Assembly (NCBI GenBank): GCA_034766995.1
Contig: CM068316.1
Span: forward strand, 28,040,106-28,104,105
Reading direction: 5' to 3'
DNA length: 64,000 bases
DNA from: Acanthacorydalis orientalis
Lineage: Eukaryota; Arthropoda; Insecta; Megaloptera; Corydalidae
Positions within the stretch are counted from its first letter, which is position 1; every line of letters starts with the position of its first letter. The notes under the pieces were generated by a model. It saw only the letters and a program-made list of their open reading frames with translations, was not told the DNA's origin and did no database searches. Below are positions 1 to 11,399 of this stretch, one piece after another. A program made the translations under genes and the position numbers.

Positions 1-317
1 TATTTTCTCAGCTAGAGCCAAAAAATGTCTTCCTAAAAACATCTTATTGTCGAAAACGTGCAACCAAACGATTAATAATTGATTCCGATAATCCTGTTCG
101 AACATTAAAGTAATAACGATATGCTAGCTGCAGAAAATAATTGAACGCTGATTTTCAAAATAAAATTCAATTATTGCGGTACATTTTTCCGAGATATACA
201 TTTTATTGATAAATTTGTCAAGTTTTATTTATAAAATTCTGAAAACAAGAGACAAAATATTTAAACAAAAAAAATATTAACTATACAAACCCCATCGTTC
301 TTTTTAGGTCACATTTT
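1..317. other. AT-rich DNA, nothing recognised
   Basis: No open frame, terminal repeat or RNA-like structure could be supported here. Confidence 0.6.
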
Positions 318-370
318 CTCTTTCTCTCTCTCTATCTCTATCTATCTATCTATATATCTATATATATATA
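318..370. repeat. CT/CTAT/TA compound microsatellite
   Basis: CT repeats grade into CTAT and then TA repeats. The array ends exactly where the mariner terminal repeat starts at 371. Confidence 0.95.
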
Positions 371-1188
371 CGTCGCTCGTTTGATAATTTTGGTAACTTT
401 ATATGGTATGTCACCCCATTCATTTGGTAACGTAACGGCTATCAAGTATCACTTTCAAACTAGAATAGGCAAAATTTCAACCAGAAGTGACACGTTGTTC
501 ACGTTCTACAGATGTTTGAAGCGAGGATTATAAGAGTGTCTATAATAATGGAAAAAATGAGAAGGTCTTTTTTATCGATTCGTCACCGTGGATGAAACAT
601 GGATCCACCATTACACACTTGAGTTGAAGCAGCAGTCAAAGCAGTAGACAACGACTGGTGAAAGTATGTCGAAGAAGACGAATACCGTTTTGTTGGTTGG
701 GAAGGTGATGTCCACAGTTTTTTGAGATTTCTAAGGAATCATCCTGATTGACTACTTAACGAAGGAAAAAAACGATAACAGGAGCCTATTATGTAACATT
801 ATTGGATCATTTGAAAAAAGAACTGAAATAAAAACGGCTAAGATAGCGCAAAAAAGTGCTCTTTAACCGGGAGTACGCGCCGTCTCACAAATCGACCGTC
901 GCAATGGCAAAATTGCACGAATTAGTCTTCAATTTAATTTCTCATCCACCCAATTCTCTGGATTTGGCCTCGCGCGACTATTTTTTCTTTTCGTATTAGA
1001 ATACTTGACTTGAAGGGAAGAAATTCTCATCGACTGAGGATGTCATCGTTGGTATCAACGCGTATTTTACAGATTCGCTGGACCAAGTGTATAGCCCTCA
1101 ATTAACACTATGTCGAGAAAAAAAATATTTTTTTTTCAAAAAACGTTTAACTTGTTTTTTTTTTATCATAGTTATTAATTGATCCACG
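371..1188 (+). mobile_element. Deleted mariner (irritans-like), 818 bp
   Basis: Both ends resemble those of the mariner at 47409-48654, and both are flanked by TA (369-370 and 1189-1190). The body matches that copy but lacks about 430 bases, so the 5' leader runs straight into the first catalytic region of the transposase. Recognisable plus-strand pieces are VDETWIHHY (first catalytic Asp kept, about 588-615), the QQSKQ block and the WTKC-like end near 1080. The second catalytic block reads NREYAPSH instead of QDNAPSH, so that Asp is lost. Stops and frameshifts are frequent. It is a dead, internally deleted copy. Confidence 0.85.
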
Positions 1189-1190
1189 TA

Positions 1191-1198
1191 TTATATAT

Positions 1199-1279
<81 letters not shown>
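1191..1279. repeat. (TA)n microsatellite
   Basis: About 89 bases of nearly pure TA, starting at the right end of the mariner at 371-1188. Confidence 0.98.
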
Positions 1280-1280
<1 letters not shown>

Positions 1281-1817
1281 TGTTAAAATCGAATTTTTTC
1301 TATGTAGTCTCAAAATATATATTATTCCTTTTTATATACCAATAAGTTATTGGTCATTACCAATTAGTTTAATTTATTCATAAAATTCAACAAAAATTTC
1401 GATATAAAAAGAAACCACTAAACCTTTTAGAAAAAACTAGAACAATAGCCTACATATCATGAATAAATAGGGACATTAGAGAAGCTTGTCGTTAGAGACG
1501 TGATTATTTTGAAAGATTACAATTGGAACAAATATCCACATATTAAGGAGACTGGTCTTTTTATTTTACTTCTTTCTTTTTACAAACATAAATGAAAAAA
1601 CAATGGCTAGCTATTGAATGGAAAGTTTTATTATTATAAAAATATTTTCAGAAAATTTCAAGATAAATATTTTGCTAAATTCGTTAGGGAAAGATGGAGA
1701 AAAAACCTGTATGAATAAATATTAAGAATATAATATAAAAAAAATATATATTTTCATATTTTTTGACTGAACTTACAAAATAAAATAATATATAAAATAA
1801 AATTTTTGCTATTTTCA
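1280..1817. other. AT-rich DNA, nothing recognised
   Basis: No coding frame or element end was found. A short perfect palindrome with 8-bp arms lies at about 1339-1355. Confidence 0.6.
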
Positions 1818-1910
1818 TATATATATATATACATACATGTATATATGTACATATATGTATATATGTACATATATATATTAATACATATATATAAATTCAT
1901 TTATATATAG

Positions 1911-1976
<66 letters not shown>
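1818..1976. repeat. Compound TA/TACA microsatellite
   Basis: TA repeats interspersed with gtatatatgtacat-type units, followed by about 60 bases of pure TA. Confidence 0.97.
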
Positions 1977-1979
<3 letters not shown>

Positions 1980-2313
1980 GAAAATACAAAAAGCAAGATA
2001 GAGAAGAAATTTAGTTGTGACAAAAGAATGATTCATTTATTTAATTACAATTTTTATATAACTGAGGTTTCTTAAAATATTATTTAAATAGTATTTAAGT
2101 TCTTGTCCTCTATGGCTCGTGCCTAACTTAACTTTTATAAATAAATCTTCACTTCCTACAAGCCACATCATTTTATTTTTTATCATATATATATATATAT
2201 ATATATCATTGATTGTTTTGATTTCTTGCTTTTTTCCATTTAAATGGTGCTATTATTATTCTGATAACGCTAAAATACAATCACTAATTAATAAGTCATA
2301 TTTTTTTTTCCAG

Positions 2314-2538
2314 AATCGAAATTGCGTAAAACTAATGAAACAATACGAAATCCAGTCAATAACAACAATGATATAGATAACAGATCAAATAAATCACGTT
2401 ATCACAAAAGCTGCAATGCTCCTTTCATAAGACGAAATGCTGTTCTCGGGTCGTCCATGCACGGCTTCTATCGGGAGGAATACATGAATACTTTCCCTTC
2501 ATATAAAAACAAGAATACTTTTAAAATACGACATACTG
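2314..2538 (+). CDS. Candidate internal exon of an unidentified host gene
   Basis: A T-rich tract ending in tttttttttccag (2301-2313) forms a strong splice acceptor, and ACTG|GTAAGAT at 2535-2545 a strong donor. The 225 bases between are open in one frame for 74 codons plus 2 leading and 1 trailing base. This is a symmetric exon (each intron falls after the first base of a codon). The peptide is basic and polar, with NNNN near its start, a cysteine in KSCNAPF, and SSMHGFYREEY further on. Base composition is clearly richer in G+C than the flanks. The frame would stop shortly after the donor if unspliced (stop at 2568-2570). I do not recognise the protein family. It could be an unspotted transposon fragment, but it resembles none of the elements here. 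No neighbouring exon was found. Confidence 0.45.
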
Positions 2539-2752
2539 GTAAGATATTGTTTTCTAATATTTTAAAATAAATATTATTAGTATTCAACATATGAAAAAGT
2601 GAGCACATAATCGAATTTCTCCTTTTACTTTAAAAATTGTTCGGTTCCTTATAGAAATTTTTAAGCGAAATCGTTATTTTTCTACCTTATATAGCAATAA
2701 TATATTAATACATCTGGTTTTAAGACATGAGAAATAACGCTTTTTATTATTA
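2539..2752 (+). other. Putative intron start, AT-rich
   Basis: Sequence after the candidate donor returns to AT-rich DNA with no frame. It would be intron if the 2314-2538 exon is real. Confidence 0.35.

Positions 2753-2801
<49 letters not shown>
2753..2801. repeat. (TA)n microsatellite
   Basis: About 49 bases of TA. Confidence 0.98.
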
Positions 2802-2804
<3 letters not shown>

Positions 2805-2860
2805 TAAAACTATTAAAACTGAACAATATCATTACATGCAATGTTATTTTGCTTACATTA

Positions 2861-3162
2861 TTAACTCCTTAATGCAAACAATCGAGTTAACACGGGTTCG
2901 AGAAATTGAATTTTTTTCGTGGACCCGAGTAATCTCTTACGAGCTTAAATTTTGTTTTCACACATACGTATCAACCGAATATATATACTAGACAGTTCCG
3001 TATTCATCCATTCTTCCGGGAAAAATTGCATGTACACACATTTTTTACAATTTTCGAACAAGATTTATGAATGTTCATTTGTGTGCAATGAAAATAAGGA
3101 ATAAAAAAATTGACGGAAAAACGACCACTTCTTAATTTTTAATCGGTGCGTTAAGGGGTTAA
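2861..3162. mobile_element. TTAA-flanked MITE (piggyBac-like), 302 bp
   Basis: The left end reads TTAA-CTCCTTAATGCA. The right end, reverse-complemented, reads TTAA-CCCCTTAACGCA. That is 14 of 16 positions, including the TTAA that piggyBac-family elements use as target. There is no coding frame inside. The ends differ from those of the TTAA element at 58051-58675, so it would be a separate family. The terminal match is short and A+T-rich, so chance is not excluded. Confidence 0.5.
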
Positions 3163-4598
3163 TTGTTTACAATCAGTAAGTATAATATAATATCAGTATA
3201 TAAATAATATAATAATATCATATAGTATAATATCAGTAAGTATAAATAAGTTAAAGAATTTGAAATAAGAAATAATTATAACCAGAAAAACTATTAACTG
3301 AATATTAACAGTTTGTATATAACATATATTTTGTTAAGTATTATAGGGTTGTTTTTATGAATAAAAAAAATAAGTTCTAACTCTTAAACAGATGATGAAA
3401 TTGTATTATTCTAAAATGATTTAGAATCGAAATGACAGAGTTTCTAGCAGCTTCATTTATATTTACCGAAAAATAATCCACTGATATCCAAAAACGACAC
3501 GTAGAAAATTACTTCTAGAATTGTTGGAAATAATGAAAGAAATGTCACCGTTCATGTCATCAATCTTAAGATAATTATTTTGACACTGACATTATTATTG
3601 TTGTAAAATAAACTTACATTAGTAATGAATATGTATTTTGAATCAAACTTATTAATGGTTTTAATTCATATAAAGATACACAATTTAACATGTATATTAA
3701 ATTAATAGCCAAAAAAATTTTGATGATAAATATTGCTGATATTGTAAATATTACTCCAGTATTAAACTGTTAAAAATGAATGTTTTGAATAATTTGTTCT
3801 CTTTAACTAGAAATTAAGTTTTTAATGCCATAATAATTAAGAAACTTAAGTATGTTTCTTGGAATAATTTCATTTTTTTTAAAAGAAATTATTTAGAAAA
3901 GAGAGTATGTACAAAACTAAATAAATGAGAAAAATCCGACTTAACCGATCAGACTTTTCTAAAAGAAATGATTACTGTTTAACGGTATGAAGAGTCTATA
4001 CAGCAATTTAATGCAATATATGAAGAACATGAACGAAATTGCTAGTGCTAGCAGGATAGTTCAACTCCATAAACTGCGAATTCAACAATAAATCTATTGT
4101 CTACTTCTTTTAATGACTGCAATGTTTCTCCAAGTTTACGATCAATCGGTTGTTTATTTCTATCACCTTTATATTTTTATTTATAGAATTCGTTTAATAA
4201 TAAAAGGTACGAAATTTAGCAATTTACTCTAAATTTTAATAATGTATCTATGTAGTAAGTACATTTTTATATATTGATTTATAACAAACCTTTCGTAAAT
4301 TTAAAATGTCAATAAAATAAACATTTTTTGAAGTATAATTCGTTAAAAGTAAATTAATGTTAATATTTTGAATACGTTTCAATAATTTGATGAGAAATTA
4401 TTTAAGAGTGTTAATGATAAATATATATGTTTACTTTTGTTTAAACTTTTATACAATATAAAATGTTAAAACTAAGTGTAATTACACTGAATTCACAAAA
4501 ATTTAAAGAAAACAGCAGGTAAAAGTTTGTTTGCAACCAGAGTATAATAAAGTATTTTTTTCTAATTGGCATGTTTGAATACCAATATTTACATATAG

Positions 4599-4600
<2 letters not shown>
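3163..4600. other. AT-rich DNA, nothing recognised
   Basis: About 1.4 kb without convincing coding, terminal repeats or structured RNA. Confidence 0.6.
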
Positions 4601-4648
<48 letters not shown>

Positions 4649-4672
4649 ACATATACATACATATAAATATAT
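4601..4672. repeat. (TA)n microsatellite with TACA interruptions
   Basis: TA repeats followed by TATACA units. Confidence 0.97.
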
Positions 4673-4763
4673 ATTTAATACGAAATATATTTAATAAATA
4701 TATATTTTACGAAATTAAAAATGTTTAAGTAACGATAACTCCCTATCTTTATAATTATTTGCT

Positions 4764-4764
4764 A

Positions 4765-4833
<69 letters not shown>
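4764..4833. repeat. (CT)n(TA)n microsatellite abutting a mariner
   Basis: CT repeats pass into TA repeats. The last TA is the target dinucleotide of the mariner that starts at 4834. Confidence 0.97.
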
Positions 4834-4837
<4 letters not shown>

Positions 4838-4910
4838 GTGTTGGAATTAATTCGTAGCGTTTTCTTCATGAAAAAAGATCGTTTATTTTAAATGAAATTG
4901 AAAAAACATA

Positions 4911-5980
4911 TCATTCAAAGTATTGTCCATCGTTAGTCACTACTTTTTCCCATCTTTCGGGCAGGAGACGAATACCACGTCGGAAAAACGCCTCGTCTTT
5001 AGATGCAATTCACGAATATACCCATTTTTTGTTCTTATCAATCTTGATAAGAACTCTCACTTCTTATCAATCTTGATAAGAAGTGAGCCTCTGCCCAGAC
5101 AGGCCATGACACATCGATCGAAACAAGTAGTAATCAGAAGGAGTAATATCTGGAGCATACGGTGGGTGGAGTAGGACTTCACATTTGCGCGTTTCCAAGT
5201 ATGTTTTGACCGATTTTGCGACGTGCGGACGAATATTGTCGTGCTGCAAAACTTTGTCGTTTCTTTCAAAGTATTCCGGCCGTTTTTCCTTCAATGCACG
5301 GCTCAAGCGCATCAATTGTAGTCGGTAGCGATCCTCAGTGATGGTTTCATTCGGTTTGAGCAGCTCATAGTAGATCACACCGTTATGATCCCACCAAATA
5401 CAGAGCATGAGCTTGATCCATGGATATTTGGCTTCGCCGCTGGTGTTGATGGTTGGCCGGGCTTAACCCATGACTTTCTGCGCTTGGGATTGTCATAATT
5501 GATCCACTTTTCATCGCCTGTGACAATTCGATGCAAAAATCTCTTCCTTTCCTCCTGTTGAAGCAGCAGTTCACACGTAGAAAAACGCCTTTCAACGTCC
5601 CTCGGTTTCAATTCGTATGGGATCCAATTTCCTTGCTTTCGGATCATTCCCATGGCTTTAAAGCGTTTTCCTACCGTTGACTAGTCCACTCCCAACGATT
5701 CAGAGAATTATTGAAGTGTTTGACATGGGTCTTCATTAAGCAATGCCTCCAATTCTTCATCGTCGAACTTTTTCGGCTGTCCAGGTCGTTCCTTGTCTTC
5801 CAAGTCGAAATCACCACTTTCAAAACGTGCAAACCATTTCCGACACGTTTGCTCAGATAGAGCATGGTCACCATAAACTTCCACTAAAATACGATGACTT
5901 ACGGCAGCACTTTTTTTCATGTTAAAGTAATGAAGTAATACTCCCCGCAAACACAATTTATCCGGCACGAAATTCGACAT
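4911..5980 (-). pseudogene. Mariner transposase, frameshifted (DD34D)
   Basis: Cut-and-paste transposase of the Mos1 type, acting in the nucleus on the element's own ends. The start at 5980 gives MSNFVPDK, a typical mauritiana-like N terminus, followed by the helix-turn-helix part with TCRKWFARF and SGDFDLEDKERPGQP. The frame has a stop at 5705-5707 and another shortly after, then resumes (RKQGNWIPYELKPRD). The first catalytic Asp is in VTGDEKWI. A frameshift near 5405 precedes LMLCIWWDHNGVIYYELLKP. The second Asp is in QHDN and the third in PSDYYLF, 34 residues apart as expected. The C terminus (LPERWEKVV, then a stop at 4911-4913) is interrupted by a palindromic duplication at 5031-5087. 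All three catalytic Asp codons survive, but the protein cannot be made intact. Confidence 0.9.
5031..5087. repeat. Two abutting perfect palindromes inside mariner gene
   Basis: Palindrome one spans 5031-5054 (11-bp arms, 2-base centre). Palindrome two spans 5056-5087 (15-bp arms, 2-base centre). Both share the core CTTATCAATCTTGATAAG. They interrupt the C-terminal coding part of the transposase. Confidence 0.95.
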
Positions 5981-6147
5981 ATTCGATAAAGTACAAAGTG
6001 TTGTTATTTACGCTTCAACCAAATGACATATACTGAAACTGACGCCTAAGGACACCTGTTTTACGGGGAATATTTGGTTAAAGGGAACAATGGAAGAACG
6101 TACTACCTACGCTATCTCTTGTAAAACGCTACGAATTAACTCCAATA

Positions 6148-6152
<5 letters not shown>

Positions 6153-6216
<64 letters not shown>
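6153..6216. repeat. (TA)n microsatellite between two mariners
   Basis: About 64 bases of TA linking the mariners at 4834-6152 and 6223-7756. Confidence 0.98.
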
Positions 6217-6219
<3 letters not shown>

Positions 6220-6222
6220 TTC

Positions 6223-7756
6223 TTGGATTGGCCAAAAAGTATTTGTGTTTGTTCTAAGTAAATGAAATGCCAATTTTTCATGGGAAACAAAACTTTATTA
6301 AACAATATATTGTTCATTTTGTTCGATTACCTTTTTCCACCTTTCAGGCAGCTTCATGATTCCGCGCCCAAAAAAGTTCTTATTTTTTTCGGTAAAAAAC
6401 AGTTCCAAGAACGATTTGATATGATCTTCAACGATGATGGTTTTACCAGTCAAGGTATTTTGCAAAGAACGAAACAAATGGTAGTCAGATGGTTCCAGGT
6501 CTGGAGAATATGGTAGATGTGGCAACACATTCCACCCAAGCTGCAACATTTTTTTATGAATGATCAAACTTATATGTGATCTAGTGTTATCATGGTGAAA
6601 CAACACCTTTACGATTCACCAATTCTGAACGCTTCCGTTTGATTGCATTATTTAATTTGTTCAGTTGACGATAGTACATGTTCGAATTAATAATTTGATT
6701 CTTTAAAAACAACTCAAAATAAACAATACCTTTGAAATCCTACCAGAGTGACAGCATAACCTTCCTTTGGTGATCATCTGCTTTTGAAGTGCTTTGAGCA
6801 AGTTTATCATGCATGCTTCATGATCTTTTTCATTCGATTTTGTTATCGACAAACCATTTTTCGTCTCCTGTTATCATACGTTTCAAAAATGGATCGTTTT
6901 CGTCATGTTTCAAGAGAGAATCGCAAATGTCATTGCGCTTAGTGAGATGAATTTATTTGAATTCGTCTGGTACCGAAATATCGACCTTACTTACGTATCA
7001 AAGTTATTTTAAATGTTTATTTTTGTAGTAAAACATTTAAATGTTCTTTTTGTATTTTAACAGTTGTTCAGACTTCCTCCTGTTAATTTTAGTTGGTTGC
7101 TAGCCATGGTTATTTTGTTATGATAAAAAACAAAAATATTGTTGTGCCGATGTCTCGCATTTAGTGAGACATTCACTCGATGTGTTCTCGGTTATGTAGA
7201 TGCTAAATATTTAATAAATTGTTTCATGTTAATGAATTTGTTCAGTTAATTTATACGCCTGCAATTCATCAACATGTATCAACATTCGATTTCGATATGT
7301 TACGGTTCCAAGAAATCTCTTGTGTCATTAAATACTGATTGGATTCTATCAATGCCTTTATTTTGTTATTATCAATTTCGATTGGCAATTCTGAGCGTGA
7401 TGCAGCTTTAACATCAAAACCTCCAGATCAAAATTTAGTAAACCAATTCTGACACTACTGTAGTTTTAAGAAACCTTCTCCACACACACCACATACGTTT
7501 TTATGAGCTTGCACAGCTTTTTTTTGTTTTCAGAAGTAATACAGCAAAATATGATGAAAATGTTCCTTTTGATTTTCTATTTTGAAATCAACGGTAAACA
7601 AACAACTATTAATAAAATCGTCCACTTTCTTTTTCTAAAACAATCTCTATCAGTTGTCAAGTTACATAATAAATTTGCGGTTTAAAATGAAGTTAGTTAC
7701 ATTTCAAGACATGTATGTCTATCTAACAAAAAAACCGCAGTTTTTGGCCAACTCAA
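6223..7756 (-). mobile_element. Mariner relic (mellifera-like), about 1534 bp
   Basis: The left end TTGGATTGGCCAAAAAG and the reverse complement of the right end TTGAGTTGGCCAAAAAC form the terminal repeats. TA follows the right end at 7757-7758; the left TA has decayed to TC. The element is about 200 bp longer than usual. Sequence between roughly 7000 and 7290 has no transposase similarity and may be a later insertion. Confidence 0.85.
6298..7600 (-). pseudogene. Mariner transposase relic (DD34D)
   Basis: On the minus strand the C-terminal third is the best preserved. It has LFHHDN (second catalytic Asp), LPYSPDLEPSDYHLF (third Asp, 34 residues on), then a G-IMKLPERWKKVIEQN end and a stop at 6298-6300. 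Upstream, ITGDEKWF (first Asp, about 6857-6885) is still readable but in a disrupted frame. The N-terminal helix-turn-helix region is recognisable near 7370-7480 (SELPIEIDNNKIKALIESN). Between them is non-homologous DNA and many stops. The relic is non-functional. Confidence 0.82.
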
Positions 7757-7763
<7 letters not shown>

Positions 7764-7790
<27 letters not shown>

Positions 7791-7798
7791 AATATATA
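7764..7798. repeat. Short (TA)n microsatellite
   Basis: About 35 bases of TA-rich DNA between the mariner ending at 7756 and the Tc1 element starting at 7814. Confidence 0.9.
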
Positions 7799-7813
7799 AA
7801 TGCATATACTATA

Positions 7814-9377
7814 CAGTGACCCCAAAACTGTTCACGAAAGTGTGAAGTCTTAAAAAAATGAGAAATTTGATGTATTCAGAGAAAAATATTAATTTGTTTA
7901 TTCATTATTAAATTTTATAATTAGTACAAAAACAAAAAAATATTCAATATAAATATTGTATAAGTCGTATTATTTCTAGAAATTATTTCACCTTTCTTAG
8001 TGCGTAAACACTTTTTTGGTTCGTGTGCAATATTTGTGGAACTCAGTACATTTTATAACCTCCTTTTGTTTTTAAAACTGCATTTATTGTTTTTGGTATC
8101 CTGTCTATTAAATTTGTTAATGTGGACCCTTCAACACTGTGCCATGCTTGATTGGTTCTATCCTATAATTCATTAATTGTTTTTGGTTCTTTTCCAATGG
8201 ATACAAGTTTTCTTTTCAATATATCCCATACGTGTTTTATTGGACTTAAGTCAGGAGATTGCGGTGGCTAATCTATTACAACAATGTCGTTCATTTGGAG
8301 GAATTTTTTCGTAATTTTAGCTGTATATTTTGGTTCATTGTCTTGCATAAATACAAAATCTCTTTGCTCACAGTCAAACTCTTCGATGCTTGGAAGAAAC
8401 GAATCCTTAAAAATTTCTATACAGTCCACCGCTTTTAATCCCTTGAATTATCTGCAAGTTTCTTAATTTATTTTCTTTAGAACAACCGCAAAGCATCAAA
8501 GATCCACCTCAGAATTTTAATGTTTCCATAACACTTTGCTCCTCCAGTCTGATTTTTGGATTGATCCAAGCCCATACGTGTCCATCTGAGTGTAAACGAT
8601 GACTTTTAGTCTCATCTAACCAAATAAATTAGTTCCAATATTTATATATTTGTGCAAAATTCAACCGCTTCTTCTTGAAGGTATCAGTCAACAACAGCAT
8701 TTTTAATTTGTATTTAGCTTTTAATCATGAATTTTTTAGACAATTCCTGACTGTCTCGTCGGAAGCATTGATTTACAGATCCTTTCGTAAGACATTGTTT
8801 ACCTGTGGCATTGTCCACTGCTACTGTGTAAATTAGAAGACGAAATTTGCGTTTGGTTTCTGGAGTAAATTTTACTTGACGTCTTTATTTATTTTCTTCA
8901 ACAACGATTTTTAATTCTTTTTTGATTTTTGATACAAACCCTACAGAAACATCGTATAAAAAACCTATTTGACTGACTGGAATTGTTTTTTAATTTCCAT
9001 TGCAATTGCTTTTCTCATATTAATATTTTTTTCATTCGTCCATCTAAAAACCGGAACAATTTACTTAATTTGTCAGGCCTAGTTTCTTTATTATTTCACG
9101 AGAAATTTTGTGAAGGGAAATATTAAAAATATTTACTTTATAAAATTTAATACTCGACAATACTTCACCCAAAAAACTGATTACGATCTTTATTGTATTT
9201 CGAATGCGAACAATTTTCAATGACAACAAAAAAAAATATTAAAATGCTGTATCACCAGACTACGTGATCTTAATCTAGTAAACAATGACGTTATTCGGGA
9301 ATTTCTCGAAGTAATCGTTCATTTTTAGATTAAAGTGTTTCCAATCGAAAAATCGTGAATAGTTTTTGGAATTGCTG
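7814..9377 (-). mobile_element. Tc1-like transposon relic, 1564 bp
   Basis: Inverted ends of about 25 bp begin CAG(T/C) and share CCAAAAACT-TTCACGA-like sequence. TA flanks both sides (7812-7813 and 9378-9379). The 1.56-kb length fits Tc1 elements. The transposase is on the minus strand and decayed. Confidence 0.88.
7983..9070 (-). pseudogene. Tc1-like transposase relic, catalytic Glu lost (DD34E family)
   Basis: The minus strand shows the Tc1 order. A helix-turn-helix half lies at about 8690-9070 (TGKQCLTKGSVNQCFRRD-like, with stops). Next come W-LDETKSHRLHSDGHVW (first Asp), FMQDNEPKYTAK (second Asp), then PPQSPDLSPIKHVWD. In the family the last motif is SPIEHLWD. Here the catalytic Glu is Lys, at the correct spacing of 34 residues. 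The C terminus ends at the stop 7983-7985. Multiple stops and this substitution rule out activity. Confidence 0.85.
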
Positions 9378-9389
9378 TATATATGTATA

Positions 9390-9455
<66 letters not shown>

Positions 9456-9487
9456 TGTATGTATATATATATATATATATATATATA
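9378..9487. repeat. Compound TA / GTAT microsatellite
   Basis: TA repeats, about eight GTAT units, then TA repeats. It abuts the right end of the Tc1 element. Confidence 0.97.
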
Positions 9488-9551
9488 ACATTTACATCAT
9501 AAATAACGTGAAGTTGTTATAATTCTTTAGAAAATGGAATATAGAAAAATT

Positions 9552-9555
<4 letters not shown>

Positions 9556-9624
<69 letters not shown>

Positions 9625-9625
9625 A
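9556..9625. repeat. (TA)n(TG)n microsatellite
   Basis: TA repeats passing into TG repeats. Confidence 0.97.
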
Positions 9626-10662
9626 AAGAAGAGTTGTAAAATGACTATTTGCTTTTCATACAAAAAGAATGTTAACATAAAAATGTTTATGACAGGTTTT
9701 AAAGTGAAGTGAAAATGCATTTATTGAAAAATTACACTTTTATATAGGAATATAAAATTTATACGTTAAAAAGAAGTATAGAAATTTAGCGTGACTATAT
9801 AAAATTTATAATTTATATTTTATAAAAAATTAAATTAGAACAGGATTTTAAACATGTTTTGGTTATTATATAAAATTGAAGAAAGATCATGATTGCAAAT
9901 ATATATTTAAAACATTTTTTTTTATAATTTGAAAAAATATATTGAAATGTTCTGATAAATATATTTTATTTTTTTAAAACAATATCAGTCTAAGTAGTTT
10001 AAATAATACTGTAAATAATATTTTTAAAAATATTTAATTGTCTTTAATTAACAGCAAATTTATAAATGATATTAACTTCAACTTTGCGGAAATCGTGTGT
10101 GTTAATTAAATATTTTTAATGCTTCTAGTACGACGTCGGATAATTAGATATGGGTTTTCCAGGTACTGTGAATACAATATATGAATATAAAAAAAATATG
10201 TTCAATGTGTATACAAACATTAGAATTCTTCAATGTTACACCAAATAAACATGTGCATTGCTATTCAGAATTTGGATGCGAAATTATTGCGAATCCGTTT
10301 ACACTTGCCGATTAATTTTGTAGACCCGTTCAGACATGAATAAAAATATATTTAAATTAAGTTTGAATTACATGTCAGTTAGTCAATTTCATTTCATTGT
10401 CATGGTTGATTTTATTCATTTACCTATATTTTTATTACAATAATTTTATATTTTTTTAGTGGAAAAATAGCGTAACAAAATATAAATGATTGATTTTTAA
10501 AATTATACGTCCAGATTTCGTACTTACAAGATAACCGTATACTAAATATATTTTATATTGCTTTCCTTTTATTGCTAGATATCATTCAGTGAACATTTAA
10601 AAATTGCGTTAATTAACATGACATAAGCAGAAAATAATAAAAATGAAGTTTATATGTCTATC
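9626..10662. other. AT-rich DNA, nothing recognised
   Basis: About 1 kb without supportable genes or element ends. Confidence 0.6.
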
Positions 10663-10683
10663 TGTCTCTCTCTCTCTCTCTAT

Positions 10684-10717
<34 letters not shown>

Positions 10718-10738
10718 GTATATATAAATATATATATA
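10663..10738. repeat. (CT)n / TA compound microsatellite
   Basis: CT repeats followed by TA and TGTATA units. Confidence 0.95.
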
Positions 10739-11340
10739 TGAATGTGTGTTTAGGTATGAGAGGGTATATGTATGTATAATCATACATTATTTTAGCTCTA
10801 TTTGAAATTAGATTAGACTGAATGGCTTTTATTATTAACTAGCGTAAAATATGTATTATTTATTGTTTCAGTAATGAATTTCATAAAGAAAAGTGTATAT
10901 ATTATATTATATTTTGTGAACTATTTGTTTATAATGTTATTGTAATTAATTTTCATAGTTTAATAGAATTATGGTAAGAACGTAGAATCAAGTTTCAATA
11001 ACTTTGTAGGATGCGGGAGTTGTGATAGCATCGAGTGGTGATACATAATATGAAGAAAGTTTTACATATATATATATATATATATGTATCCTTTTTAAAA
11101 GATTATATATAAATACATAAAACATTTTCTAGATAGCGGACGGACGTAACCTAAGATCCCAAATATAGTCAATCAATCAATCTTAATGACCAGAAACCGG
11201 ATGTTCCAAGAATATTTATTAAATCTATCATTCTGTATAGTAGCTTATTATAGACAGAATGTTTTCTTTGAATAACATTTCAAAAAATATTTTGTAAAAA
11301 AAATAAAGGAAGTAAAATACAAGTATTTATGAATGAATGG

Positions 11341-11342
<2 letters not shown>
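10739..11342. other. AT-rich DNA, nothing recognised
   Basis: No supportable gene. A short TA run lies near 11065-11087 and three tandem CAAT units near 11172. Confidence 0.6.

Positions 11343-11397
<55 letters not shown>
11343..11397. repeat. (TA)n microsatellite
   Basis: About 55 bases of TA. Confidence 0.98.

Positions 11398-11399
<2 letters not shown>

Larger units (their letters stand above)
4834..6152 (-). mobile_element. Nearly full-length mariner (mauritiana-like), 1319 bp
   Basis: Terminal inverted repeats share TTAATTCGTAGCGTTTT and are flanked by TA (4832-4833 and 6153-6154). The length is that of a complete mariner (about 1.3 kb). The transposase lies on the minus strand and is frameshifted. 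Both flanks are (TA)n arrays, so the element sits inside or between microsatellites. Confidence 0.9.

Noticed and set aside
2890..2910. GGGTTCGAGA as a tRNA B box
   Set aside because: No matching A box, acceptor stem or cloverleaf; it lies inside a MITE.
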